Source of the DNA: Acinetobacter sp. WCHA55
GTDB lineage: Bacteria; Pseudomonadota; Gammaproteobacteria; Pseudomonadales; Moraxellaceae
Direction: 5' to 3'
Assembly: GCF_002165305.2 (NCBI RefSeq)
Contig: NZ_CP032286.1
Coordinates: 2,914,001-2,978,000, forward strand
Length of the DNA: 64,000 bases
Part shown: one piece after another, positions 7,656-16,938 of the stretch
Layout: every line of letters starts with the position of its first letter
Position numbering within the stretch: position 1 is the stretch's first letter
Notes under the pieces: generated by a model
Database searches by the model: none
What the model was told of the DNA's origin: nothing
What the model saw: only the letters and a program-made list of their open reading frames with translations
Position numbers and translations under genes: made by a program

Positions 7656-9182
7656 ATGACCACTATTATCAAGCAAGATGATTTGATCACATCGGTCAAA
7701 GACGCGCTTCAGTTCATTTCTTACTATCACCCACAAGACTTTATCCAAGCGATGAGCCGTGCGTATGATCGTGAAGAGAACAAAGCTGCGAAGGATGCGA
7801 TCGCGCAAATCTTAATTAACTCGCGTATGTGCGCAGAGGGCCACCGCCCGATCTGTCAAGATACAGGTATCGTCAACGTATTCGTTGAAGTGGGCATGGA
7901 TGTTAAATTTGATTTAACCATGAGCTTAGACGATGCAATCAACGAAGGTGTACGTCAAGGTTACTTAGAAAACTCCAACGTACTGCGTGCTTCTGTATTG
8001 GCTGACCCAGCTTTTGGTCGTAAAAATACCAAAGACAACACCCCTGCTGTGATCTATCACAAACTTGTTCCAGGCAACAAAGTGGATATTACTGTTGCAG
8101 CAAAAGGTGGTGGTTCAGAAAACAAATCTAAACTGGCGATGCTTAACCCATCCGACTCAATCGTGGATTGGGTACTCAAAACTGTTCCAACCATGGGTGC
8201 AGGTTGGTGTCCACCAGGAATGTTGGGTATTGGTATTGGTGGTACTGCTGAAAAAGCCATGATGCTTGCAAAAGAATCGCTCATGGAAGAAATCAACATG
8301 GACGAATTACTTCGTCGTGGACCTGAAAATAAAATCGAAGAACTTCGTATGGAAATCTTCGAAAAAGTAAACGCACTCGGCATTGGCGCGCAAGGTCTAG
8401 GTGGCTTAACCACAGTTCTAGACATTAAAATTAAAGATTACCCATGTCACGCTGCGGGCAAACCAGTCGGTATGATTCCAAACTGTGCAGCGACTCGTCA
8501 CGCGCACTTCCAACTTGATGGTACAGGTGTTGCACACATTCAAGCACCAAAACTGGAAGACTATCCATCTGTCACTTGGGATTCATCAACCTCTAAACGC
8601 GTTGACCTCGACACCATTACCCAAGAAGAAATGAACGCTTGGCAACCAGGCGACACCTTACTTCTAAACGGTACCATTTATACGGGTCGTGATGCTGCAC
8701 ACAAACGCATGGTCGACATGTTGAACAATGGTGAAGAGCTTCCTGTCGACTTAAAAGGTAAATTCATTTACTACGTTGGCCCTGTAGATCCAGTCGGTGA
8801 TGAAGTGGTTGGTCCTGCTGGCCCAACAACAGCAACACGTATGGACAAGTTCACACGTCAAGTACTTGAAGCAACCGGTATGTTCGGCATGATCGGTAAA
8901 GCAGACCGTGGTCCTGCTGCTGTTGAAGCAATCAAAGACAACAAAGCGACTTACTTAATGGCTGTGGGCGGCGCAGCTTACCTTGTGTCTAAAGCGATTC
9001 GTGAAGCTGAAGTGGTTGCTTTTGCTGACTTGGGTATGGAAGCAATTTACAAGTTTGTAGTGAAAGACATGCCTGTATCAGTCGCAGTTGATGTGAATGG
9101 TACCTCTATTCACGCAACAGCACCAAAAATTTGGCAAGCCAAAATTGGTAAAATTCCAGTAGTTGATGCTGCAGCTGGCTAA
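7656..9182 (+). CDS. fumA: Fumarate hydratase, class I (iron-sulfur)
   Basis: This 508-residue enzyme hydrates fumarate to L-malate in the citric acid cycle. It is the oxygen-sensitive 4Fe-4S class I type, unrelated to the FumC class. The alpha-part holds ICQDTG (Cys67) and AGWCPPGMLGIGIGG, and a further cysteine lies in MIPNCAATRHAHF; these three cysteines are the expected cluster ligands. The beta-part begins near residue 330 (GDTLLLNGTIYTGRDAAHKRM) and includes GPAGPTTATRMDKF. The gene is monocistronic, with a very strong terminator 22 bases after the stop. Confidence 0.95.
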   Translation: MTTIIKQDDLITSVKDALQFISYYHPQDFIQAMSRAYDREENKAAKDAIAQILINSRMCAEGHRPICQDTGIVNVFVEVGMDVKFDLTMSLDDAINEGVRQGYLENSNVLRASVLADPAFGRKNTKDNTPAVIYHKLVPGNKVDITVAAKGGGSENKSKLAMLNPSDSIVDWVLKTVPTMGAGWCPPGMLGIGIGGTAEKAMMLAKESLMEEINMDELLRRGPENKIEELRMEIFEKVNALGIGAQGLGGLTTVLDIKIKDYPCHAAGKPVGMIPNCAATRHAHFQLDGTGVAHIQAPKLEDYPSVTWDSSTSKRVDLDTITQEEMNAWQPGDTLLLNGTIYTGRDAAHKRMVDMLNNGEELPVDLKGKFIYYVGPVDPVGDEVVGPAGPTTATRMDKFTRQVLEATGMFGMIGKADRGPAAVEAIKDNKATYLMAVGGAAYLVSKAIREAEVVAFADLGMEAIYKFVVKDMPVSVAVDVNGTSIHATAPKIWQAKIGKIPVVDAAAG

Positions 9183-9204
9183 AACTTAAGTTTTACTTTT
9201 TTGA

Positions 9205-9245
9205 ATACCCTTAACATGCTAAGGTCATGTTAAGGGTATTTTTTT
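9205..9245 (+). terminator. Strong terminator after fumarase
   Basis: A perfect 14-bp stem, ATACCCTTAACATG/CATGTTAAGGGTAT, with a 7-base loop, is followed by TTTTTT. Confidence 0.95.
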
Positions 9246-9285
9246 ACCTATTTTTATAGACTTAATCAAAAGATATAGACCAACA

Positions 9286-9834
9286 ATGAAAAAATTAAAT
9301 CACATGCTTTACGGCATCGCCTTATGTGTCCTCAGCACAGCTTCTTTTGCAAAACCCGCAACCGAAGCATCGGTAGAAAAGGCGCTCAAACTCGGCGATA
9401 TTAAAGGCACTTTAGCGCAGTCTCAGCAAGAGATGCGCCCTGTCTATGACCAACAAGCCGAAGAAATTATTAAGAATATTTTTAAAACCTCCACACTCAA
9501 TGCTGAACAACAAAAAGCAGCCAAGCAAATCGCTGAAATCACAGCATCATTTAGCAGCAAATTGATTTCTGATCCAAAATTTATGCAAATGCTTAAAAAT
9601 GTCTATATGCAGACCTTTACCGAAGAGGAAGTGTTAGCCAACATTCAGTTCCTCGAAACACCTCTAGGCCAGTCTATCAATAAAAAAAGCAGCAAAATGA
9701 TGAGTGAAATCATGCGTAATAGCATCGCCATGTCTGCTGAAATGATGCAAGATCCAGCTATTCAGCTAGAAATGAATCGTCAAATTGAAAAGACCCTGAC
9801 CCCATTATTTGAACAAGCCAAAAAAGCACAATAG
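9286..9834 (+). CDS. Secreted DUF2059-type protein
   Basis: This is a 182-residue exported protein with a signal peptide ending in ASFAKPA (cleavage probably after Ala22). The mature part is alpha-helical and Gln/Glu/Lys-rich. The stretch TFTEEEVLANIQFLETPLGQSINKK is characteristic of the DUF2059 family, where it recurs as F-t-xx-El-xxlxxFyxsptGxk. The family has no known biochemical function, and the protein is likely periplasmic. It ends 5 bases before the convergent lipoprotein gene at 9840 with no obvious terminator in between. Confidence 0.75.
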   Translation: MKKLNHMLYGIALCVLSTASFAKPATEASVEKALKLGDIKGTLAQSQQEMRPVYDQQAEEIIKNIFKTSTLNAEQQKAAKQIAEITASFSSKLISDPKFMQMLKNVYMQTFTEEEVLANIQFLETPLGQSINKKSSKMMSEIMRNSIAMSAEMMQDPAIQLEMNRQIEKTLTPLFEQAKKAQ

Positions 9835-9839
9835 CTCAC

Positions 9840-10556
9840 TTACCAGGTTAAAGGATTCCACAGCTTAAACGGCTTCATCAGTTGAACATCTTCATCTGGG
9901 TCATATTTTGTAGGCTTAAGTTTTTGCGCTTTCTTTCGTAACTCACCCGTGTGTTGATCTTCAGCTACAAAGTTATAACTGTTGGACTTTAACTGGGTAA
10001 ATGCAATTTCCTGAATCGCAATTTTTTCAGGTATGATCGCCAAAGGCCCTGCAACCTCTCGTCTGGTAGCCAAGTTCTCTTCATCATACTTGATGAAATA
10101 AGACTGCCCCGCTTCTACGCTAAAATCGAGATATTTTGGCTTTTGGAAATGATTAATGCCCAAAGGCCGACTACTCGATAAACGATAAGTCCCCGCGGGC
10201 AATTCGACCCAATAGTAATGATTGTTCAGCAGGCTTGGAATACGTTCTTTATTGATAAATAAGCTCGAAGCCACAATTTCTTGACGGTTCCATTTTGAAT
10301 CTGGACGGTATAGATAGACGATCGCTGCTTGTTCATGTTGAGGTTGAACACGCTGAAAACGCTGTCCTAATTTTTGATTGACCCAACCACCTACGCTAAA
10401 CACCCCAATACGATACTGCTCAATCATGCCAGGGTCGTGATCAAAATCAACCTCATGGTTGAGGGTTGATGTTAGTTCAGGTTGTTCAACTGTCGCTTTT
10501 CCATGACAACCCAATAAAATTAAACTGCTTAAAAGCGTAATCATCATTGCACGCAT
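9840..10556 (-). CDS. Lipoprotein with DUF2846-like domain
   Basis: This is a 238-residue predicted lipoprotein; the signal peptide ends LILLGC, giving lipidated Cys17. The central region AAIVYLYRPDSKW...FINKERIPSLLNNHYYWVELPAGTYRL...FSVEAGQSYFIKY matches the beta-rich DUF2846 pattern of small surface or periplasmic proteins. A C-terminal extension (about 170-238) is polar. The role is unknown. It converges tightly on the DUF2059 gene and is separated from clpX by about 160 bases. Confidence 0.7.
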   Translation of the reverse strand: MRAMMITLLSSLILLGCHGKATVEQPELTSTLNHEVDFDHDPGMIEQYRIGVFSVGGWVNQKLGQRFQRVQPQHEQAAIVYLYRPDSKWNRQEIVASSLFINKERIPSLLNNHYYWVELPAGTYRLSSSRPLGINHFQKPKYLDFSVEAGQSYFIKYDEENLATRREVAGPLAIIPEKIAIQEIAFTQLKSNSYNFVAEDQHTGELRKKAQKLKPTKYDPDEDVQLMKPFKLWNPLTW

Positions 10557-10663
10557 GACTGTTCCTCACGGCGTATTTTTTATTTTGATACTGAATTTTT
10601 AGTTTTAATCTAGGCATCCCAGCCTATTGATGCAGAGTAGCACTCCCTCTTTTTTTTGAATAT

Positions 10664-10700
10664 AAAAAAACGTGTGAAAACACTCGATTTTCACACGTTT
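10664..10700 (-). terminator. Terminator after clpX
   Basis: On the minus strand, AAACGTGTGAAAA pairs with TTTTCACACGTTT (13 bp, loop of 7), followed by a seven-base T-run just past the clpX stop. Confidence 0.92.
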
Positions 10701-10715
10701 CAGATGAATAACAAC

Positions 10716-12026
10716 TTAAGCGGACTTTGAATTAATCACTTTTAAATCAACTTTAGCTGTATCTTTCTGTTCAATTCTTGGCAAACGCTCCGGCTTAAAT
10801 AATGGCGCAGCCGTGCCGTTAATCACGTCTTCATTCACCACAACCGTACCAACATCGGTACGACTTGGCAAATCATACATGGTTTCAAGCAGCGTATTTT
10901 CCAAAATAGAACGTAAGCCACGTGCACCCGTATTGCGATCTAGCGCTTTTTTCGCCACAGCGCGTAGTGCTGAGTCTTCAAAAACCAAATCAACATTTTC
11001 CATATCAAACAAATGTTGGTATTGACGTGTCAATGCATTCTTCGGCTCAGTCAGAATTTGCATCAAAGCTTCTTCATCCAACTCTTCCAAAGTCGCAATT
11101 ACAGGTAAACGACCAATAAATTCTGGAATCAGACCAAATTTCACCAAATCTGTCGCCTCAACTTGACGGAACAAATCAGACAATTTCTTGCCTTCATCTT
11201 TCTTTTTCACTTCAGCAGTGAAGCCGATGCCGCCTTTTTCTTGACGCTGTTGTACGATTTTCTCAAGACCCGAGAATGCTCCACCACAGATGAACAAGAT
11301 ATTTGAAGTATCAATTTGAATAAATTCTTGCTGCGGATGCTTACGCCCCCCTTGAGGTGGAATAGAGGCAACCGTACCTTCGATCATTTTCAGTAAAGCT
11401 TGTTGTACGCCTTCACCCGACACATCACGCGTGATCGACGGATTTTCAGACTTACGGGTAATCTTGTCGATTTCGTCGATATAGATAATACCTTTTTGCG
11501 CTTTCTCTACATCGTAATCTGCTTTTTGTAGAAGCTTTTGTACAATGTTTTCAACATCTTCACCGACATAGCCTGCTTCGGTAAGTGTCGTTGCATCAGC
11601 CATAGCAAAAGGAACATCGAGGAGACGTGCCATGGTTTGCGCAAGCAAGGTTTTACCTGAACCTGTTGGCCCTACCAATAAGATATTACTTTTTGCAATT
11701 TCAACAGCATCGTCATGTTTATGGCCACCATGTGTCGCTTTAAGACGTTTATAGTGGTTATAGACAGCAACTGACAAGGTTTTCTTTGCCACATCTTGAC
11801 CAATGACATATTGATCTAGTGCCGCACGAATTTCTTGAGGTTTAGGCAATGGTTTTGCAGCCCAGTCACCCGACTCAACTTGTTGACTGGTTTGCACCAA
11901 GTCTAAGCATACGTCCACACATTCATTACAGATGTACGCGTCCTCGCCTGCAATCAGTTTCCCGACCTCAGACTGCGTTTTACCGCAAAATGAACAATGC
12001 TTTTGTCCTTGAGGATGTTCGGACAT
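10716..12026 (-). CDS. clpX: ATP-dependent Clp protease ATPase subunit ClpX
   Basis: ClpX unfolds tagged proteins and feeds them into ClpP. The N-terminal zinc-binding domain shows paired cysteines (HCSFCGK and YICNECVD). The AAA+ module has Walker A GPTGSGKT and Walker [11 protein letters not shown], and IGFTAEV contains the IGF loop that docks on ClpP. I choose the ATG at 12024-12026 (MSEHPQGQ), which has GGAG five bases upstream; a GTG two codons earlier would add MN but sits on the Shine-Dalgarno. The product is 436 residues, normal for ClpX. It is downstream of clpP in the conserved order tig-clpP-clpX. Confidence 0.97.
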   Translation of the reverse strand: MSEHPQGQKHCSFCGKTQSEVGKLIAGEDAYICNECVDVCLDLVQTSQQVESGDWAAKPLPKPQEIRAALDQYVIGQDVAKKTLSVAVYNHYKRLKATHGGHKHDDAVEIAKSNILLVGPTGSGKTLLAQTMARLLDVPFAMADATTLTEAGYVGEDVENIVQKLLQKADYDVEKAQKGIIYIDEIDKITRKSENPSITRDVSGEGVQQALLKMIEGTVASIPPQGGRKHPQQEFIQIDTSNILFICGGAFSGLEKIVQQRQEKGGIGFTAEVKKKDEGKKLSDLFRQVEATDLVKFGLIPEFIGRLPVIATLEELDEEALMQILTEPKNALTRQYQHLFDMENVDLVFEDSALRAVAKKALDRNTGARGLRSILENTLLETMYDLPSRTDVGTVVVNEDVINGTAAPLFKPERLPRIEQKDTAKVDLKVINSKSA

Positions 12027-12054
12027 ATTCACTCCAATTTTAAACTTTTAAAAC

Positions 12055-12660
12055 TTATGGACGTTTAGATAACACTTCGTCCACGAGACCATACTCTTTT
12101 GCAGCTTGCGCTGTCATAAAGTTATCACGGTCAGTATCACGTGCCACAGTTTCATAGTCTTGACCACTGTGCTCTGCCATTAAACGGTTTAAACGTTCTT
12201 TAATGAACAGAATTTCACGTGCATGAATTTCAATATCAGATGCCTGACCACGGAAACCGCCTAACGGTTGATGGATCATGACACGTGCATTTTCAAGGCA
12301 ATAACGTTTACCTTTCGCACCTGCATTCAACAAGAAAGCCCCCATTGATGCTGCTTGACCCATACAGTAGGTCACAACATCGGGTTTAATAAATTGCATG
12401 GTATCGTAAATCGCCATACCAGCAGTCACTGAACCACCTGGTGAGTTAATATAAAGATGAATATCTTTATCTGGATTTTCCGCTTCTAAAAACAACATTT
12501 GTGCGACAATCAAATTCGCCATGTTATCTTCAACTTCACCAGTCATAAAAATGACGCGTTCACGCAAAAGACGTGAATAAATGTCAAATGAACGTTCACC
12601 GCGAGATGACTGTTCTACAACCATTGGAACTAAGGCATTATCGATAGTTGGAATATACAT
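12055..12660 (-). CDS. clpP: ATP-dependent Clp protease proteolytic subunit ClpP
   Basis: This 201-residue serine protease forms the tetradecameric chamber used by ClpX. The catalytic triad can be read as S105 in [13 protein letters not shown]130 in VMIHQPLGG and D179 in DTDRDNFM. Residues upstream of Ser, [18 protein letters not shown], are the family signature. It lies 28 bases upstream of clpX, so the two are probably one transcript. About 190 bases separate it from tig, whose own terminator lies between them. Confidence 0.97.
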   Translation of the reverse strand: MYIPTIDNALVPMVVEQSSRGERSFDIYSRLLRERVIFMTGEVEDNMANLIVAQMLFLEAENPDKDIHLYINSPGGSVTAGMAIYDTMQFIKPDVVTYCMGQAASMGAFLLNAGAKGKRYCLENARVMIHQPLGGFRGQASDIEIHAREILFIKERLNRLMAEHSGQDYETVARDTDRDNFMTAQAAKEYGLVDEVLSKRP

Positions 12661-12812
12661 ACGTTTACTTATTCCTAAATTTTTTGTTACTCAACTCATA
12701 GTCACAATATGAGGGATAATTGCTGAAAATGCAAAATATTCCCAAGTAAATAACAGATATTTTTTGCATAAGCTTTGTGAACGCAAGGCCTTTTACAAAC
12801 CTAGATCACAAT

Positions 12813-12840
12813 AAAAAAGGCGCTCAATGCGCCTTTTTTA
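12813..12840 (-). terminator. Terminator after tig
   Basis: AAAAAAGGCGC-TCAAT-GCGCCTTTTTT forms a symmetric hairpin between tig and clpP. It suggests that clpPX also has its own promoter. Confidence 0.9.
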
Positions 12841-12852
12841 CTTTAGCTAAAC

Positions 12853-14184
12853 TTAGCCTTGTTGACGAGCTTGTTGCTCTTTCAATAAGTCTTCGTAGCT
12901 TACAGCAGTATCTGTTACTTTAGCAGACGCTAAAATGTGATCAACCACCTGGTCTTCTAACACAACAGCTTCGATTTGGGAACGTTGTTGTTTGTCATTT
13001 TTGAAGTATTCAATCACTTCAGCTGGATCTTCATAAGAAGAAGCCATATCTTCGATGTAAGCATCAACACGTGCTTGATCTACTTCGATTTTAGCATCAG
13101 CTAAAACTTTGCTTACCAATACGCCTAATTTTACAGATTTTTCAGCTTGTTCTTTGAATAATTCATCTGGAAGCATGCTTGAGTCAAATGCTTTCGCACC
13201 TTGAGCACCAAACTGCTGTGTGAACTGTTGAATCATTTGTTGACGTTGACGGTCAACTTCTTGAGCAACCATAGATGCAGGAAGTTCAACTTCGTTTGCA
13301 GCAACAAGCGCATCAAAAGTAGCACCCTTCACTTGGTTACGTAGACCATTTTTCACTTCACGTTCCATGTTTTTACGAACGTCAGCTTTTAATTTTTCAA
13401 CGCCTTCTTCTTCAGTTAGACCAAAAATTTGAAGGAATTCAGCATCAACTTCAGGAAGTTTTTGCTTTTCAACAAGCTTCACAGTGATTTTGAATTGTGC
13501 AGCTTTGCCTGCAAGGTTTTCAGCTTGGTAGTCTTCAGGGAAAGTAACATCAATCACTTTCTCTTCGCCTTTCTTCATGCCGACGATGCCGTCTTCGAAG
13601 CCAGGAATCATACGACCTGAACCTAAAACAAGTTTAAAGTCTTCAGCAGAACCGCCTTCAAACTTCTCACCATCTACAGAACCTTCAAAGTCAAAAGTGA
13701 CTTGCATGTCTTTTTTAGCCATGCCTTTTGTTTCAGTCCAAGAAGCACGTTGCTTTTGAAGGTTTTCAATCATCTGGTCAACGTCTTTGTCGTTTACTTC
13801 AGATGCTTTACGTTCAACTTCTAAACCATCAAATTTCACGTTAACTTCTGGATAAACTTCAACAGTCGCTTCGTATACAAGCGCGTCGTCTTTTAATTCA
13901 GATTTTTCAATGTTTGGCATGCCAACAGCATTGATTTTTTCTTGTTGGATCGCTTCAAATACTGTGTCACGAATAATGTCGCTTACGACTTCTTGATAGA
14001 TACCCGCGCCATATTCACGACGAACAACATTTACTGGCACTTTACCTGGACGGAAGCCGTTGATCTTCACAGTTTTAGCAGTGCGTTTTAAGCGAGCTTC
14101 GAACTGCTCGTTAACACGGCTCGTCGGTACAGATACATTTAAACGACGGGTAACACCCGAAACCGCTTCAGAAGTTACTTGCAT
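12853..14184 (-). CDS. tig: Trigger factor, ribosome-associated chaperone
   Basis: This 443-residue chaperone binds nascent chains at the ribosome exit tunnel and has prolyl isomerase activity. The N-terminal domain carries the ribosome-binding signature GFRPGKVP near residue 44. The FKBP-type domain lies at about 155-240 ([17 protein letters not shown]...[18 protein letters not shown]). The C-terminal helical substrate-binding domain follows and ends [13 protein letters not shown]. Length and layout are standard, and it is first in the tig-clpP-clpX cluster. Confidence 0.97.
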   Translation of the reverse strand: MQVTSEAVSGVTRRLNVSVPTSRVNEQFEARLKRTAKTVKINGFRPGKVPVNVVRREYGAGIYQEVVSDIIRDTVFEAIQQEKINAVGMPNIEKSELKDDALVYEATVEVYPEVNVKFDGLEVERKASEVNDKDVDQMIENLQKQRASWTETKGMAKKDMQVTFDFEGSVDGEKFEGGSAEDFKLVLGSGRMIPGFEDGIVGMKKGEEKVIDVTFPEDYQAENLAGKAAQFKITVKLVEKQKLPEVDAEFLQIFGLTEEEGVEKLKADVRKNMEREVKNGLRNQVKGATFDALVAANEVELPASMVAQEVDRQRQQMIQQFTQQFGAQGAKAFDSSMLPDELFKEQAEKSVKLGVLVSKVLADAKIEVDQARVDAYIEDMASSYEDPAEVIEYFKNDKQQRSQIEAVVLEDQVVDHILASAKVTDTAVSYEDLLKEQQARQQG

Positions 14185-14375
14185 GGCTTCCTCAATCTTT
14201 TGGTAAGAACAATTTTAAAAAGTGCCACATTATATGACAACATTGAACGATATACAAAACACCCGATTGAAACCACATATTTTTTTCTTCATTTATCATT
14301 TTTTATTTTGAATATTTTTAAATCGCTACTGATTAAGCGCAAAGTATTATATTTTTTATGGCTTTTTGTTGCAAA

Positions 14376-14390
14376 TGATAAATATTACCA
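14376..14390. promoter_or_regulatory. Candidate Fur box before the FepA/PirA-type receptor
   Basis: TGATAAATATTACCA matches the 7-1-7 Fur consensus TGATAATNATTATCA at 12 of 14 positions and lies about 70 bases before the receptor start. The surrounding GCAAAT...ATTTGC adds symmetry. Confidence 0.65.
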
Positions 14391-14457
14391 TTAATATTTG
14401 CATCAACTTTGATCGCTTTTTTCAATTTTTTTCTCGTCCATCATTGGAACTCTAGTT

Positions 14458-16596
14458 ATGAGTAAGTTTAATCTACACCCTCTTTCATTGGCATTGCTTG
14501 GGGCAATCACCACTCCTGTTTTCGCAGAAACAACAACTGAAGACTCATCGCCACATCAGCTTTCCACCATTGTGGTTTCAGCTGCGGGTTTTGAACAAGA
14601 TATTAAAAATGCACCTGCATCTATTAGTGTCGTGACTAAAGAAGATATAGAAAAGAAAAATGCGACCAGCATTGCCGACCTATTGGCTGATGTGCCGGGT
14701 ATTGACGTTCGTTCTGGTGTGGGAAAAACATCAGGATTGAATATCAAAATGCGTGGCCTAGGCAATGACTATAGCCTGATTTTAATTGATGGTCGCCGCC
14801 AAACCACCTCATCAGATGTCACTCCAAACGGCTTTGGCGAAACATCAAATGGTTTTTTACCACCTTTAGCCTCTATTGAACGTATTGAAGTCATCCGCGG
14901 ACCAATGGCAACACGCTATGGTTCCGAAGCGATGGGTGGTGTGATTAACATCATTACCAAAAAAATAAGTAATGAATGGAATGGTAACGTCACTGTCAGT
15001 GGCAATGTCATGGAAAGTAATGCTGAAGCTGACTCATGGAAAACCAGTTTTGTCTTGAATGGCCCAATCATGCATGATCGTTTAGGCTTACAACTCCGCG
15101 GGAGTTATTTGGACCGTCAACGTTCAGAACGCATTGTGGCGGGCTCAACCTCTCGCGACCCACGCCCAAGCAAAGCTGAAAACTATGATATCGGTGGAAA
15201 ATTACAATTTACATTAGATGATAAAAACTCTTTCTGGGTTGATGGTTTTACTTCAAACCAAACCTATGACAACTCTGACCAGCGATTAGGTAACTTTTTT
15301 AGCCGTGGTGGCATTGCAGGCTATGAAGATGAGTTAGAGTTCAATCGTGTGCAAATCTCAGCAGGACACGATGGTAATTACGATTTTGGTCAATGGAAAA
15401 CGTACATTAGTCAAAATAAAACTGAGACCAAAGGTCGTACTATTCCAACTGATGCCTTCCCTACTTTAGCAGGCCTACCACGCACCTTAGAAAATACAGA
15501 TTTAGTTTTTGATTCACATTTGGTTGCTCCAATTGCGAACCATAAACTCACTGTGGGTACAGAATATAAAGATGTCACTATTGCTGACGATATTGCAGGT
15601 ATGGGCAAAGAATTTACCCAAGATACATGGTCAGTCTATGCAGAAGATGAATGGAGTTTATTAGATAACTTACATTTCACTTTCGGTGGTCGTTATGAAG
15701 ATCATTCAGGATTTGGTGGTCACTTTAGTCCACGTGCATACCTAGTATGGAATACAACGGATGCTTTAACGCTTAAAGGTGGTGTAAGTACAGGTTATAA
15801 AACACCATCAGCCAAGGACTTATACAACGGTATTATTGGCTATAGCGGTCAAGGTACAACACCAAGCCTTGGTAATCCGGACTTAAAACCAGAGACATCT
15901 GTTAACTACGAACTCGGTTTAAACTATCAACCTACAGATACTTTAGACTTTAATGCTACTGCATTTTTTAATGTCGTCGAAGACAAGATTGTGTCTAGGA
16001 ATTTTTCATGTGCAACCAATGATTGCTCAAACTTCAATAGCAATGTGACTTCTTATAGCAAAAGTTTCAATGCCGATGAAGCAGAAATTTATGGCTTAGA
16101 AACATCGCTTAAATATCAAATCATTCCCGAGTGGGATGTCAAAGCGGCCTATACTTTTACCGAATCTGAAATCACTAAAGGTGCAAATAAAGGTTATGCG
16201 CTTGAGTCAACGGCGAAACACTTATTTAACCTAACATCGACTTGGCATATTAATGATCGCCTTGATGTCTGGTTACAACACGAATATCAGTCAGGCCGTC
16301 CTCGCTATCTAGCAACACCAACTGGCGGAGAAATTAGTATTGAACGACATACAGACAATAAATTTTCTGCTTACAACCTATTCAATTTAGGGACAAGCTA
16401 TCAATTAAATCATCATGTCCGCATCAATGCCGCTGTAAATAATCTATTAGATAAAGACTTTACCGAGTATATGGATTATGTCGATACCAACGGCAATGTT
16501 CAGCAAGCCTATAAATATTTATCTATTGGCAGAAGCTCAGAAGGAACCTATTTACCTGGTCGTAACTACTGGCTATCCATTTCTTATGATTTCTAA
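14458..16596 (+). CDS. pirA: TonB-dependent outer-membrane siderophore receptor, FepA/PirA type
   Basis: This 712-residue outer-membrane receptor probably takes up ferric catecholate siderophores. It has a signal peptide ending PVFAE, a TonB-box-like STIVVSA at about 36-42, a plug domain with SIADLLADVPGIDVRSG and IERIEVIRGPMATRYGSEAMGGVINIITKK (about 75-175), and a 22-strand barrel domain ending in the family-typical GRNYWLSISYDF with a C-terminal Phe. The similarity in plug layout is to FepA and PirA. The symbol is a family-level guess, since substrate cannot be read from sequence. A candidate Fur box precedes it and a strong terminator follows it. Confidence 0.85.
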   Translation: MSKFNLHPLSLALLGAITTPVFAETTTEDSSPHQLSTIVVSAAGFEQDIKNAPASISVVTKEDIEKKNATSIADLLADVPGIDVRSGVGKTSGLNIKMRGLGNDYSLILIDGRRQTTSSDVTPNGFGETSNGFLPPLASIERIEVIRGPMATRYGSEAMGGVINIITKKISNEWNGNVTVSGNVMESNAEADSWKTSFVLNGPIMHDRLGLQLRGSYLDRQRSERIVAGSTSRDPRPSKAENYDIGGKLQFTLDDKNSFWVDGFTSNQTYDNSDQRLGNFFSRGGIAGYEDELEFNRVQISAGHDGNYDFGQWKTYISQNKTETKGRTIPTDAFPTLAGLPRTLENTDLVFDSHLVAPIANHKLTVGTEYKDVTIADDIAGMGKEFTQDTWSVYAEDEWSLLDNLHFTFGGRYEDHSGFGGHFSPRAYLVWNTTDALTLKGGVSTGYKTPSAKDLYNGIIGYSGQGTTPSLGNPDLKPETSVNYELGLNYQPTDTLDFNATAFFNVVEDKIVSRNFSCATNDCSNFNSNVTSYSKSFNADEAEIYGLETSLKYQIIPEWDVKAAYTFTESEITKGANKGYALESTAKHLFNLTSTWHINDRLDVWLQHEYQSGRPRYLATPTGGEISIERHTDNKFSAYNLFNLGTSYQLNHHVRINAAVNNLLDKDFTEYMDYVDTNGNVQQAYKYLSIGRSSEGTYLPGRNYWLSISYDF

Positions 16597-16614
16597 TGAT
16601 ACTTAGCATCATGT

Positions 16615-16640
16615 AAAAAACCTGCTTCGGCAGGTTTTTT
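16615..16640 (+). terminator. Terminator after the first receptor gene
   Basis: AAAAAACCTGC-TTCG-GCAGGTTTTTT is a compact stem with a stable TTCG tetraloop. Confidence 0.95.
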
Positions 16641-16885
16641 GAGAAGCTACATGGAGCATATAGATCCAATACAATTCCTTCATATTCATCAGACATTTTC
16701 AAAAATATGACTGATAAAAATATAGATTCTAAATTTCAATAATATTACAAAAATACAATCTACTTTTCCAATAGATATAAAAATCAATTAAATATGTTGA
16801 TTTTATTATATTATTACATTTATTTTTTCTACGCAAATATATCTAAGCATCGACAATTCCAATGTAATAGTTATGCTACAAAAAA

Positions 16886-16900
16886 TAAGAATCATTATTA
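16886..16900. promoter_or_regulatory. Candidate Fur box before the Fiu/PiuA-type receptor
   Basis: TAAGAATCATTATTA matches the 7-1-7 Fur consensus at 11 of 14 positions. It ends 38 bases before the chosen ATG. Confidence 0.6.
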
Positions 16901-16938
16901 TTCGCATACTAATTTACAACGCTAGAACTAGATTCGTT

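Larger units (their letters stand above)
16597..16938. other. Intergenic region between the two siderophore receptors
   Basis: These 342 bases contain the terminator of the first receptor at 16615-16640, a very AT-rich stretch of about 170 bases, and the Fur-like box of the second receptor. An in-frame ATG at 16873 could extend the second receptor by 22 residues, but the extension is Ile/Arg-rich, overlaps the Fur box and has no exported-protein character, so I leave it out. No other gene is visible. Confidence 0.6.

Noticed and set aside
10813..11119. Plus-strand open frames inside clpX.
   Set aside because: Shadows of a clearly coding gene; no start signals.
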